A stretch of DNA of 64,000 bases from Panopea generosa (Eukaryota; Mollusca; Bivalvia; Adapedonta; Hiatellidae): contig CM055901.1 of NCBI GenBank assembly GCA_029582155.1, positions 124,001 to 188,000 on the forward strand, read 5' to 3'. This document shows positions 12,531-25,004 of this stretch, one piece after another. The number at the start of each line of letters is the position of its first letter. The stretch's first letter is position 1. A program made the translations under genes and the position numbers. The notes under the pieces were generated by a model. That model ran no database searches. It had not been told where the DNA came from and saw only the letters and a program-made list of their open reading frames with translations.

Positions 12531-14814
12531 TAAACAGTCAATCCCTTGTTCTAGGAGAGATACACCCAGTCGATCCCGTGTACTAGGAGAGATTAAACAA
12601 GTCGACCCCATATATACATGTACCTAGTCAATCCCGTGTACGTGGAAATATATAACCAGTCGAGCCAGCGTACAGGGAGATATATATCAAGTCGACCCCA
12701 TGTACTGGGAGAGATATACCCAGTCGATCCCGTGTACTGGGAGAGATATATTTAGTCGACATCGTGTACTGGGAGAGATATACCCAGTCGATCCCGTGTA
12801 CTGGGAGAGATATACCCAGTCGATCTCGTGTACTGGGTGAGATATATACAGTCCCAGTTACCCTGTTTACTGGTAGAGATATTTCAAAACGATCCCGTGT
12901 ACTGGGAGAGATATATACAGTTCCAGTCACCCTATTTATTGGTAGAAATATATCAAGTCGATCCCGTGTACTGGGAGAGATATATCAAGTCGATACCATG
13001 TACAGGGAGATATATACCCAGTCGATCCCATGTCCTGGGAGAGATGAATTCAGCCGACCCTGAGCACTGGAAGGACTTTATCAAGTCGATCCCGTGTACT
13101 GGGAGAGACACACCCAGCCGATCCCGAGAACTTGGAGAGATATATCAAGTCGATATCATGTACGGGTATAGATATATCCAGTCTATCCAGTGTAATGGAA
13201 GAGAAATACCCAGTCGTTCCAGTGTACTTGGAGAGATATACCAAGTCGATCCCGTGTACTGGGAGAGATATTACCAGTCGATCCCGTGTACTAGGAGAGA
13301 TATACACAGTTAATTCCGTGTACTGGGAGAGATATACCCAGTCGATCCCGTGTACTTGGAGAGATATAACCAGTCGATCCAGTGTACTGGGAGAAATATA
13401 CACGATCAATCCCGTGTACTGGGAGAGGTATACACAGCTGATCCCGTCTACTGTAGATAAATAACCAGTCGATCTCGTGTTCTCGGAAAGATATACCTAG
13501 TCAACCCCGTGTAATGGGAGAGATATACCAAGTCGATTCCTTGTACTGAGACAGATATAACCAGTCGATCACGTGTACTGGGAAAGGTATATCCAGTCGA
13601 TCTCGTGTAGTTGGAGAGATATACCCAGTCGATCTCGTGTACTGGGAGAGATATACCAATTTTGTGTACTGGGAGAGATATAATCAGTCGACCCCGTGTA
13701 CTTGAGAAGGTATACTCAGTTGATCCCGTCTGCGGAGAGATATATTCCCAGTCGATCCTGTGTTCTGGGAGATATATATCCAGTCGATCCCGTGTACTGA
13801 GAGAGATATACCAGTCGATCCTGTCTAATGGGAGAGTTATACCCAGTCGATCCCGTGTACTGGGAAAGATATACCCAGTCGATCCAGTCTCCGGGGAGAT
13901 ATATACCCAGTCGATCCTGAGTTCTGGGAGAGATATACCCAGTCGATCCCGTTTACTGGGAGATATATACTCAATCGATCCCGTCTTCAGGGAAAGATAT
14001 ACCCAGTCAATCGCGTGTACTGGGATAGATTTAACCAGTCGATCCTGTCTACTGGGAGAGTTAAACCCAGTTGATCCCATGTGCTTGAATAGATATACCC
14101 AATCAATCACATCTTCTGGGACAGATATACCAAGTCGATGCTGTGGATTGGGAGAGATATACTCAATCGATCCCGTGTATTGAGAGATATATACACAATA
14201 AATCCCGTCTTCGGGGATAGATATAACCAGTCAATCCCGTGTGCTGTGAGAGATATACCAGTCGATCCTGTCTACTGGGAGAGTTATACCCAGTCGATCC
14301 CGTGTACCGTGAAAGGTATACCCAGTCGATCCCGTCTGCGGGGAGATATATACCCAGTCGATCCTGTGTTCTGGGAGAGATATACCCAGTCGATCCCGTG
14401 TACTGGGAGATATATACTCAATCGATCCCGTCTTCAGGGAAAGATATACCCAGTCGATCCTGTCTACTTGGAGAGTTAAACCCAGTCGATCCCATGTACT
14501 TGAATAGATATACCCAATCGATCACATCTTCGGGGAAAGATATACCAAGTCGATGCTGTAGACTTGGAGAGATATAACCAATGAATCCAGTCTACTGGGA
14601 GAGTAATCACCAGTCGATCCCATGTACTTGGAGAGATATACCCGATCGATCACCTCTTCGGGACAGATATACCCAGTCGATCCCGTTTACTGGGAGAGAT
14701 ATAACCAGTCATACTCGTGTACTTGGAAAGATATACCCAGTCGACCCATTGTACGTGGAGATATATATCAAGTCGATACCATCTACTGGGAGAGATATAC
14801 CCAGTCGATCCAAT

Positions 14815-14855
14815 GTACTGGATATATTTCTCCCAGTATACGGTGTCGACTGAGA
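14815..14855. repeat. inverted patch inside the 32-bp array (copy 3)
   Basis: Third, slightly diverged copy (TATATTTCTCCCAGTATACG followed by GTGTCGACTGAGAGACATAA), about 2.3 kb beyond copy 2. Confidence 0.82.
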
Positions 14856-17800
14856 GACATAACCAGTTAATCCCGTGTTCTAAGAGAGATATATTCGGTC
14901 GATCCCGTGTACTAGGACAGATATAACAAATCGACCCCGTCTTCGGGTATATATATACATGTACCCAGTCCATCCCGTGTACTGGGAGAGATATAACCAG
15001 TCGAACCAGTGTAAAGGGAAAGATATGCCAAGTCGATCCCGTCTACGTGGAGATATATCAAGTCGACACCGTGAACTGGGAGACATATATCAAGTCGATC
15101 CCGTGTACATGGAGAGATATACCCGGTCGATTCCGTCTACGGAGAGAGATTTAACAAGTCGACCCCGTGTATGTGGAGAGATATACCCAGTCGATCCCGT
15201 GTACGTGGAGACATATACCCAGTCGATCCCGAGTACTGGAAGAGATATAACAAGTCGACCCCGTGTACTTAGAAATATATACACAATCGACCGTGTACGT
15301 GGAGAAATATAACCAGTTGAACCAATGTACTGGGAAAGATATACTCAATCAATTCTCTGTACGTGGAGAGATATATCAAGTCGATCCTGTGTACTGGGAG
15401 AAATAAACCCAGCCGATCCCGTGTACTGGGAGAAATATACCCAGTCTATCCCGTTTACTGGGAAAAATATACCAAGTCGATCCCGTGTACTGGGAGAGAT
15501 ATACCCATTCGATCAAGTGTATTGGGAGTGATATACCCGTCCGATTCCGTCAACGGAGAGAAATATACCCAGTCGATCCTGTGTATGCAGAGAAAAATAC
15601 CCAGTCGATCCCGTGTACATGGAGAGATATACCAAGTCAATCCCGTGTACTGAGAGAGATATACCCAGTCCATCCCGTGTACTGGAAGAAATATACCCAG
15701 TCGATCCCGTGTACTGGGAGAGATATTTCAAGTTGATCCCGTGTACTAGGAGAGATATACCCAGTCGATCCCTTGTACTGTGAGAGATATACCCAGTCGA
15801 TACATTGTACTTGGAGAGATATACACAGTCAATTCCGTGTACTGAGAGAGATATACCCAGTCGATCTCGTGTACTGGGAGAGATATACCATGTCGATCCC
15901 ATGTATTAGGCGGGATGAATCCTGTCGATCCCGTGTATGCGGAGAAACATACCCAGTCGATCCCGTGTATGCGGAGAAACATACCCAGTCGATCCCGTGT
16001 ACTGGGAGAGATATAACCAGTCCATCCAGTGTATGCTGAGAAACATACCCAGTCGATCCCGTGTACGTGGAGAGATATACCCAGTACATCCTTTGTATGC
16101 GGAAAACATACTCAGTCGATCCCGTGTACGTGGAGAGATATAACCAGTCCATCCCGTGTACTGGGAGATATATAACCAGTCAATTCCGTGTACTGGGATT
16201 GATATACCCAGTCAATCCCGTGTACGTGGAGAGATATACCTAGTCCATCCCGTGTATGCGGAGAAACATACCAAGTCGATCCCGTGTACGTGGAGAGATA
16301 TACCCAGTCTACCCAGTGTATGCGGAGAAACATACCCAGTCGATCCCGTGTACTGGGAGAGATATAACCAGTCCATCCCGTGTACTGGGAGAGATATACC
16401 CAGTCGACCCTGTGTATGCGGAGAAACATACCCAGTCGATCCCGTGTACGTGGAGAGATATACCCAGTCCATCCCGTGTATGCGGAGAAATATACCCAGT
16501 CGATCCCGTGTACTTGGAGAAATATAACCAGTCCATCCCGTGTACTGGGAGAAATATACCCAGTCGACCCCGTGTATGCGGAGAAACATACCCAGTCGAT
16601 CCCTTGAACGTGGAGAGATATACCCAGTCGATCCCGTGTATGCGGAGAAACATACCTAGTCAATCCCGTGTACTGGGAGAGATATAACCAGTCCATCCCG
16701 TGTACTGGGAGAGATGTACCCAGTCGACCCCGTGTATATGGAGAAATATACCCAGTCGATCCCGTGTACTGGGAGAGAAATACCCAGTCAATACCGTGTA
16801 CTGAGAGAGATGTACCCAGTCGGACCGTGTACCGGGAGAGATATACCTAGTCGACCCGTGTACTGGGAGAGATATACCCCATCGACCCCGTGTATGCGGA
16901 GAGATATACCCAGTCCATTCAGTGTACTGAGAGAGATATACCCAGTCGACCCCGTGAACTGGGAGAGATACACCCAGTCGACCCCGTGTATGCAGAGAAA
17001 CATACCCAGGCAAGCCCGTGTACGTGGAGAGATATATCCAATCGACCCCGTGTACTGAGAGAGATATACCCAATCGACCCCGTGTATGCGGAGAGATATC
17101 CCCAGTCCATTCAGTGTACTGAGAGAGATATACCCAGTCGACCCCGTGTACTGGGAGAGATATACCCAGTCGACCCCGTGTATGCAGAGAAACATACCCA
17201 GGCAATCCCGTGTACGTGGAGAGATATACCCAGTCAATACCGTGTACTGAGAGAGATATACCTAGTCGACCCTTGTACCGGGAGAGATATACCCAGTCCA
17301 TCCCGTGTACTTGGAGAGACATAATCAGTCGATCCCGTGTGCTGGGAGAGATATACCCAGTCGATCCCATGTACCGGGATATATATACCAAGTCGACCCC
17401 ATGTACTGGGAGAGATATACCCAGTCGATCCCGTGTACTGGGATATATATATACACAGTCGATCAGGTGTACTAGGAGAGATATAACAGGTCAATCCCGC
17501 CTTCGAGGACAGATATACATGTACCCAGTCGATCCTGTGTACTTGGAGAGATAAATCCAGTCGAACCCTTGTACTGGGAAATATATACCCAGTCGATCCC
17601 GTGTACGTTGTTAGACATATCAAGTCGATCCCGTGTACTGGTAGAGATATATCAAGTCGATCTCATGTACTGGGAGAGATATATTCAGTCGACACCGTGT
17701 ACTGGGAGAGATATACCCAGTCGATCCCGTGTACTGGGAGAGATATATCAAGTCGATTCCATGTACTGGGATAGATATACCTAGTCGACCCCGTATACTT

Positions 17801-19645
17801 GGATAGATATACACAGTCGATCGCATGTACGTTTAGAGATATATTCAGTCGACAACGTGTATTGGGATAGATATACCCAGTTGATCCCTTGTACTGGGAG
17901 AGATATACCAAGTCTATCCCGTGTACTGGGAGTGATATACCCAGTCGACCCCGTGTAATGGGAGAGATATACCCAGTCGACCTTGTGTACTTGGAGTAAT
18001 ATACCCAGTCGATCCCGTGTACTGGGAGATATACCCAGTCGATCACGAGTACTGGGAGAGATATACCAAGTTGATCCCGTGTACTGGGAGAGATATACTC
18101 AGTCGATCACGGGTACTGGGAGAGATATACCAATTGATCCCGTGTACTGGGAGAGATATACTCAGTCGATCACGTGTACTGGGAGAGACATACCCAGTAG
18201 ATTCCGTGCACTGTGAGTGACATACCAAGTCGATCCCGTGTACTGGAAAAGGTATATACAGTCTGTTCCGTGTATTGTGAGAGATATATGCAGTCGATCC
18301 GGTGTACGTGGAGAGATATACCCAGTCCATCCCGTGTACTGGGAGAGATATACACAGTCGATTTTGTCAACGGGGAGAGATATACCCTGTCGAACCCGTG
18401 TTCTGGAAGAGATATACCCGGTCGATCACGTGTACTAGGTGAGATATAACAAGACGATCCCGTTTTCGAACACAGATATACCCAGTCCATCCCGTGAACT
18501 GGGAGAATTATAACCCGTCGAACCCGTGTACTGGGAAATATATGCCCACTCGATCCCGTGCACGTGGAGAGAGATATCAAGTACATCCCGTGTAGAAGGA
18601 GAAATATATCAAGTCGATCACGTGTACTGGAAAAGATATACCCAGTCGATTCCGTTTACTGGGAGAGATATACCAAGTTGACCCCGTGTACTGTAAGATA
18701 CCCAGTCGATATCTTGTACTAGTAGAGATATACACAGTCAATTCCGTGTACTGAGAGAGATGTACCCAGTCGATCCGGTGTACTGGGAGAGATATACACA
18801 GTCGATCCCGTGTACTGTGCGGGATACACCCCGTCGATCACGTGTACTGGGAAAGATCTACCCGGCCGATTCCGTCTACGGGGAGAGATACACCCAGTCG
18901 ACCCCGTTTACATGGAGAGATATACCCTGTCGATCCCGTGTATTGGGAGAAATATAACCATTCGAACCTGTGTACTGAGAAAGATATACCGAGTCGATCC
19001 CGTGTACGTGGAGAGACATATCAAGTCGATCCCGTGTAGTGGTACGAGTATATCAAGTCGATTTTATGTACTGGGAGAGATAAAACCCGTCGATCCCGTG
19101 TACTGGGAGAGATATATTCAGTCGACACCTTGTACTTGGAGAAATATACCCAGTTGATCCCGTGTACTTGGAGAGATATACCCAGTCGATCCCGTGTACT
19201 GGGAGAGATATACGTAGTCGATCCCGTGTACGTTGAGAGATATTCCCAGTCGACCCCTTGTAATGGGAGAGATATACCCAATCGACCCAGTGTACTTGGA
19301 GAGATATACCCAGTTCATCCCGTGTACTGGGAGAGATATACCAGGTTAATCCCGTGAACTGGGAGAGTTAAACCCAGTCGATCACGTGTACTGGCAGAGA
19401 CAAACCCAGTAGAGTCCGTGCACTGTGAGTGACATACCCAGTGGAACCCGTATACTGGGAGAGATATACACAGTCGAGTCCGTGTACTGTGAGAGATATA
19501 TAAAGTCGATCCGGTGTACGTGGAGAGATATACCCAGTCCATCCCGTGTACTGGTTGGGATATACACAGTCGATTTTGTCAACGGGGAGAGATATTCCCT
19601 GTCGAACCTATGTTCTGGAAAGGATATACCCGGTCGATCACTGGG

Positions 19646-20589
19646 AGCCAGCATGTCTTCTCTATTTTGGGAACCAAACCGGAAGATAATAGATCCCCCT
19701 TTATTTCTCTAGCCATAATATCCGTACTATAGATAGAGACCAAGGACCTCGTGGCCTTGACCCATATATATATGTAGATGTGCTTAAAACAAAAAAAACA
19801 TGTAAAAAAACTGTATGAACTGTATTAACCAACGAATATCCTAAGAAATCTATGTGTGGTTAAAAAATCTCAATAAAGTGATCAACATGCACTAGTGATG
19901 TCAAATTTTACATGAAAATCGCTTCTTTTTTTTTAACACGATAAAGCTATTCTCAAAACATCATATTTGACCGGCATTTTCCACAGATGTTTGTTTACTA
20001 TTCTCAGATCAAGAATTGCTACTCTGTACTGATACGGTCAATGGATTTACTACAATGGGTGTATTTTCCCACTTTAATATCAATGACCTATCCAATAAAT
20101 CATGAATAGCTTCGCGTACAAACGACTGCTCATTCATAAGATTCAAGATTTCTTTATTTGTAACGTAAACATATAATATTTCTCATTGGATAAATATATT
20201 ATACATACATTCAATATATTGATTTATCACGTGACACATTTTATAAAACAATTCGTAAATATTTGTAACATATAAAATTGCATCTGTACATCTGTAGTTA
20301 ATATTTCATAAAGAGGTTGGACTTATTTTAAATGAATTTCGTAAACAATTTACATTTAAATAGATATGTACAGTTCCATAAACCATCTATGTTAGATAAT
20401 GTATATGTACGCTCATATTTACACACACAAGCTTTCAAAACAATGCTTTGTTAAAAGATTTCTAAAAACTATATACTTTTTTCAGGCACTGTATAGAAAA
20501 GAATCTTATAACCATTATTAATAGTGTCGAATACAAAATCGCTAGCAGTTATATGTTGTCAAACTTGGATATTCTCTCGTAACCAAAAA
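19646..20589. other. AT-rich spacer, no gene recognised
   Basis: No convincing open frame, RNA gene or repeat. Several T and A runs of 8-10 bases. Confidence 0.5.
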
Positions 20590-21144
20590 TCAAAAATGTT
20601 TTTCTCCCTTGTCATATTCGAAATAGTCACGAGTTAATCTTTGCAAATCGATTACAAAACGACTATACTTATCTCTAAAGTCATTGTCATGTAAATCATC
20701 CCTTTTTGGTGTCGGCTTCTGCCTGATCCCTGGTCGCTGTCCAGAAGTGTAGGGACAGTCTCTTCTGAAGTGGCTGAACTCGCCACTTGCGAAACATGAC
20801 ACACCTCCTGGGGCACGCTAGTTGAGGAGTGAACCACCAAAGCCACGATAATTGGAACTCCGCTGAATCAACGTTGGTGCAGAAAGTCTGGGAACAAACC
20901 CCGCATCATCCCTGATGTAAGCTGCTGATACCTACACTGAGTGAGTTCCACTGCCAGGAACCAACATAGCAGAAATAGTGCTTTTCTGTTTGGTGACTCG
21001 GCCCTTCCTGCGTTTGATAGCCCTGTTTTCGGTCTTGAATATCTTGTTCTCGTCGTCCGAATCGCTGGTGACGTGATTGGATTCATACTGCCACACAGTC
21101 AACATTTTCACTTCATTTGCCACCGTATAAAAATTTCTTTGCAC
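20590..21144 (-). mobile_element. retroelement Gag-like fossil with zinc-knuckle region (DIRS-like?)
   Basis: The minus strand holds two stretches of Gag-like coding sequence. The upstream part is charged, with a basic cluster (AIKRRKGR). The downstream part contains a retroviral-type zinc-knuckle region (SHFRRDCPYTSGQRPG) followed by a charged stretch and YFEYDKGEK. In DIRS-type elements of marine invertebrates, as I recall, a zinc knuckle is followed by a similar YEY-rich segment leading into reverse transcriptase; that is a family analogy and not a proven match. No reverse transcriptase, recombinase or terminal repeat follows. The copy is broken, with a few lesions, and looks old. Confidence 0.45.
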
Positions 21145-22589
21145 TCATTTTCTCAAAGCTTTTATTTCTTCCCGCTGACTTGAAACTCACCTAACAACAA
21201 ATTCAACTGTGTCTAAATGTTTGTATAATTGCACGCAGTCTTGCATTCAGCCACAACTTGACAATGACCTATCTATTTAAATCCACCTGTACTGGTGGCG
21301 CTCTCAACGCTGAATGACCGATTACCGCCATATGTGCGCGGTTTACCCGTGCACATACACCTACTCCCTCTATCGGAGACTTTGTTATACAAAGGAAAAT
21401 AATTTTCTTCTAATTCAAATTTTCAAATGAAGAAAATTATATAACCTTTAGATAGACAGAAGTGAAACACTGTACAGCACACTAAATCATGACTGTTTAA
21501 GCACGAATATTACCTCAGGTCAGATTTGAAAGGCCTGGAAGTACATTTTCTGTGGGTTGAACCTTGGATATTCAGTCACCAAATTCTAAGGTTTGGAATT
21601 AAAACACATGGTCATTTGTACAAGATAGGTTTGAAACAAATCTGTGGAAATTGGTATAAAAAAACACTGAAATTCTTGCAAACCTTGGAGTATTTGAACA
21701 TTCCATATGAACATTCCATTTAAACATTCCATGGGTATTTTTATATAATCCTTGGAAAATATACAACCCTCAGAAAATGTACACCTATGAGATATCTCCC
21801 TACAAAGTAGGATGTAATATAGTGTCATTGTATTTGCTCATACTACAGAAAACTGCTTCTATTTTCATAGACAGAAGTTTTATTTAAATTCTGAATTATA
21901 AAACAATGTTTTGGTTGATTATGGAATGTATATTTTATGGGATATAATGCCTTTTGTAGTTTTATAATAGAATAATGATTTGATCAGTTACAAGCTTGTT
22001 TGAATATTTAACATCATTTATGCCATCAAGTTCTAATAGATAATCTGCTACCCAACCACTCTTTCCTGGAATCCGGGAAGGTTAACCAGCACTCGAGCAC
22101 ACCCATCTATACAAGTGATTGTTAATTTTCCCTCTTGAATCAGGGGTGTGAGACGAACAAAAATGAGACGCAGTGTATTTTATCAATCATCAGGGAGACT
22201 TTGGCTATATGTTGTACAGGAACTGTTACAGGTGTAAATATTGACTTGGTTTAAACATATTTTATTAATTCAAATGTACATAATTATATACACATCAGTT
22301 TAGGTATAGATATGGATTAGAACGGAAGATAAAATCGTTTAAAGTTATTCTCTATAAATGTTGGCTTGATGCGTGAAGTAAAAATGCATTTCATCATTGG
22401 CATATATCCCTGTAATACTTACTGTACAAGTGATTACAACTGTAGAGAAAGTTAGTGTGGCATCTGTATTTTTTCTTGTTGAATTAAAATGTTTGTCATT
22501 ATATATAGAAATGGGCTGCGTCCGTGTGTCTGTCCATGCGTCCATCCGTGCGTCTATGCGACCCCTGCTGTTAGCACTGTATATCCTTC
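21145..22589. other. non-coding spacer
   Basis: Mixed-composition DNA, somewhat less AT-rich at 21240-21370 than elsewhere. No open frame resembles a protein I know. A short tandem word, AACATTCCATATG / AACATTCCATTTA / AACATTCCATGGG, occurs near 21700-21735. Confidence 0.45.
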
Positions 22590-23059
22590 AGTTGTCATTG
22601 GAAATTTAAATAACTTGGCAAAAATGTTCACAAGGACAAGATGATGTCATGTGAATGACTTAGGTCTGTTCTTCAAAGGTCAAGGTCATAGCTCCGTCCA
22701 TCTGTTTGCTTCTATCCTGACCTTATCTTTAGTTGTGTTTGGAATTTTAAATAACTTAACACAAGCGTTCACTAGGGCAAGATTATGTGTCCTGCCAATA
22801 ACTTGTTTGTCAAAGGTCAAGGTCATAGCTCAAGGTCAAGTGTTTGAAAATCCAATGTTTACACTTTGTTTCGTCCTGTCCGGACCTTATCTATTTACTT
22901 GTGATTACATTTTTAAATAACTTGGCACAAATGCTCACTATGACAAGACAATTTGTCATGCGACTGACTTGGGTCTGTTCATCAAAGGTCAATGGCACAG
23001 CTCCGTCCGGCCATCTGCTGCTGACCGGACTGTAACTTCTTTAGTTGTTATTGGATTTT

Positions 23060-24295
23060 TAGCTCACCTGAGCCAAAGGCTCACAGGTGAGCTTTAGAGA
23101 TCGCCTGGTGTCCGTCGTCTGTCGTCCGTCGTTAACTTTTAGCTTTTAACAACTTCGCTGAAACCACTGGGCCAATTTTGATATAATTTCACAGAAATAT
23201 TCTTTGGGTGACCGTCTACCAAGTTTGGTCAAGCCATCTTGATTCGTCAAAAACATGGCGGCCAGTGTGTTGGGTTAGTTTACTATATAAGCTTTAGTAA
23301 AAACTTAAAAAATCTTCTTGTCAGAAACTACTGGCTCATTTTTAAAATGATTTCACAGAAATGTTTCTTGGGTGACTCTCTACTAATTTTGTTCAAGCCA
23401 TCTTGATTCGTCAAAAAACATGGCAGCCAGGGGGTGGGGTTAGTTTTATGTCAAATTACCCCCCCCCCCCCCCCCCCCCCCCCCCTATTTATAGCAAGCA
23501 TGTCTGTATATAGCAATTATTATAAGAAGAGGTAATAAACTCTTTAAATAAACTTTTTTTTGCTATGATTATACAATATTATACCAGATTTAAGTTTTAA
23601 AAGATAATTCATCATAAAAAAATGAATGATACAATTATAATCAATGATTGAAATACTATTCATATTATTCAAATATCATGAACCATTTTATTATAGATGA
23701 TAAAAATCTGAATATAAAAGTCAGAGTTTTTCTGGGTTACACAGGGATGGTTTACTGCTTCATAATAAAGCAATACCAAATTTAGCTAGTTTCATAACAG
23801 CAAGAAGTTTTTCAGTGTCAAAGTGTACTTGGAATATTGGAGGAGGAGCTTAATTGTTTTGGGGGAGAGAGTGCACTGCGACAAAGATTCTTTCAAGTGA
23901 TATACTTTGCGAAGGTTTGTGTTTGAAACTCATAGGAATATTTATTGTGCTGGAACTGCGGATTGTTTCATGAACAATAGTTTAGTGTAATGCTTTAGTA
24001 ACAGGTTAGTTTTGTGCTGGATTTTTATCTTAGTTAGTAAAAACTTCAAAAGCCTTCTTGTCAGAATCTACTGACCTGATTTTGATGTAATTTCACTGAC
24101 ATTTACCATGGGTGAACCTCTACCAAGTTTGAACTCTTCTACGCATCTGTTACATCTTCAAAACAAATCAAAATTCTAAATACTTGCCCATCTCATCTTT
24201 CTGGAATTTTGAGCGTACATGTATTATATAATCTACTTATGTTGGGTGACTCAAGATCAGTCAGGTGAGCGATAAAGGGCCATCTTGGCCCTCTT
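23060..24295 (+). mobile_element. bivalve-type AGCTCACCTGAG repeat element, possibly Helitron-like and non-autonomous
   Basis: The element starts AGCTCACCTGAGCC, has an immediate imperfect inverted repeat (CTCACCTGAGCC / GGCTCACAGGTGAG), and ends AGGGCCATCTTGGCCCTCTTG. That end is a 7-bp hairpin stem followed by CTTG, close to a Helitron 3' end (hairpin then CTRR) but not an exact match. Internal near-repeats of a CACTGGGCCAATTTTGAT / TCTACCAAGTTTG block occur near 23160, 23320 and 24060. It has no open frame. The flanking modules rejoin as GGATTTTT / TTAAATAAC, consistent with a target duplication of no more than TT. The middle (about 23490-24000) is AT-rich and unrelated to the ends. Confidence 0.7.
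23458..23486. repeat. poly-C run
   Basis: An uninterrupted cytosine homopolymer of about 27 bases within the AGCTCACC element. G-quadruplex or i-motif formation is possible. Its length is likely to vary and may be affected by sequencing error. Confidence 0.9.
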
Positions 24296-24540
24296 GTTAA
24301 ATAACTCGGCACAAATGTTTAACTAAGACAAGATGATGTGTCATGCGAATGACTTGGGTCTGTTCTTCAAAGGTCAAGGTTACTGTAAGCTCTGTCCGTC
24401 CGTCCACTGCTGTTCGGACCGTACCTTCTTTAGTTGCGATTGGATATTTAAATAAATTGGCAAAAATGCTAACCAGCTCGATGTGACGATGTGGCATGCC
24501 AATGAGTTGGGTCTGTTCGTCAAAGATAATTTTTCTTTTG

Positions 24541-25004
24541 TTTTGGGGTTTTAACTTACATATTTATGATTAGATTTAGAAGATCACACCAGTGCTCACT
24601 GGTACAAGACAATGTGTCATATAACAGTTGGCTACGTATTTCAGTTTGCAGCATTTACATGTGATTTATGTGCTCAGCGACTTTTTCATTTTGCACAATT
24701 TAAATTCACTTCTCTGGAACTGCCTTTAAAGGTTAACAAGGTGGCGGGGGAATGACCACATTAATAGCTACTCTTGTTTAAGTTTTAATTGGCTTTCTTT
24801 TGGATTTATGAATTGTTTGTATCAAAAAGTGCTTTATAATTAGTTCTTATTAGTTTTCTAGTTATTATTATTCAAGCTAATTATTTGTATGATCATAAAT
24901 CGTAAAACTGCATGTTAGTTTGATTTTCTGTTCAACCAGTACTGTTCTATTTTAAGATACAAAATCAACTTGTATACCTACAGCTGATAAATTATACACT
25001 AATA
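24541..25004. other. spacer before the 53-bp array
   Basis: AT-rich DNA without a recognisable gene. Confidence 0.5.

Larger units (their letters stand above)
10684..19645. repeat. 32-bp satellite, block C (main array)
   Basis: About 280 monomers of the 32-bp unit. Sub-blocks carry distinct variants. At 10684-11860 a unit with CGTCTTCGGGGACAGATATA and CCAGTCACACCC recurs about 577 bp apart (near 11113 and 11690). At 11920-12640 a unit of about 503 bp is duplicated and contains an inverted patch. At 15895-17215 a two-monomer alternation uses TATGCGGAGAAACATACC. At 18200-19640 a unit with GTCAACGGGGAGAGATAT occurs twice, about 1.2 kb apart. The array ends at 19645 against unique DNA. Overlapping frames of up to 295 codons on both strands repeat every 32 residues (core words such as DIPSRSRVLGEIYPVDPVYW) and are not evidence of protein coding. 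Confidence 0.97.
22590..24540. repeat. about 160-bp interspersed repeat modules (GGTCAAGGTCATAGCTCCGTCC type)
   Basis: At least five diverged modules of about 150-170 bp. Each has AAATAACTTGGCACAAATG, then ACAAGATGATGTGTCATG, then TGACTTGGGTCTGTTCTTCA, then AAAGGTCAAGGTCATAGCTC and CCGTCCGTCC. Starts lie near 22605, 22750, 22915, 24298 and 24450. The third and fourth modules are separated by the element at 23060-24295, so the array was present before that insertion. The GTCCGTCCGTCCAT motif is typical of widespread molluscan repeats. Confidence 0.8.

Noticed and set aside
5495-19650. Many open frames of 60-295 codons on both strands with YWERYTQSIPCTGRDIPSRS-type repeats
   Set aside because: They are phase readings of a stop-free 32-bp satellite, appear equally on both strands, and lack starts or domains of their own.
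22345-23035. Frames of 60-90 codons across the GTCCGTCC modules
   Set aside because: They run through diverged interspersed repeats on both strands, with no protein similarity.
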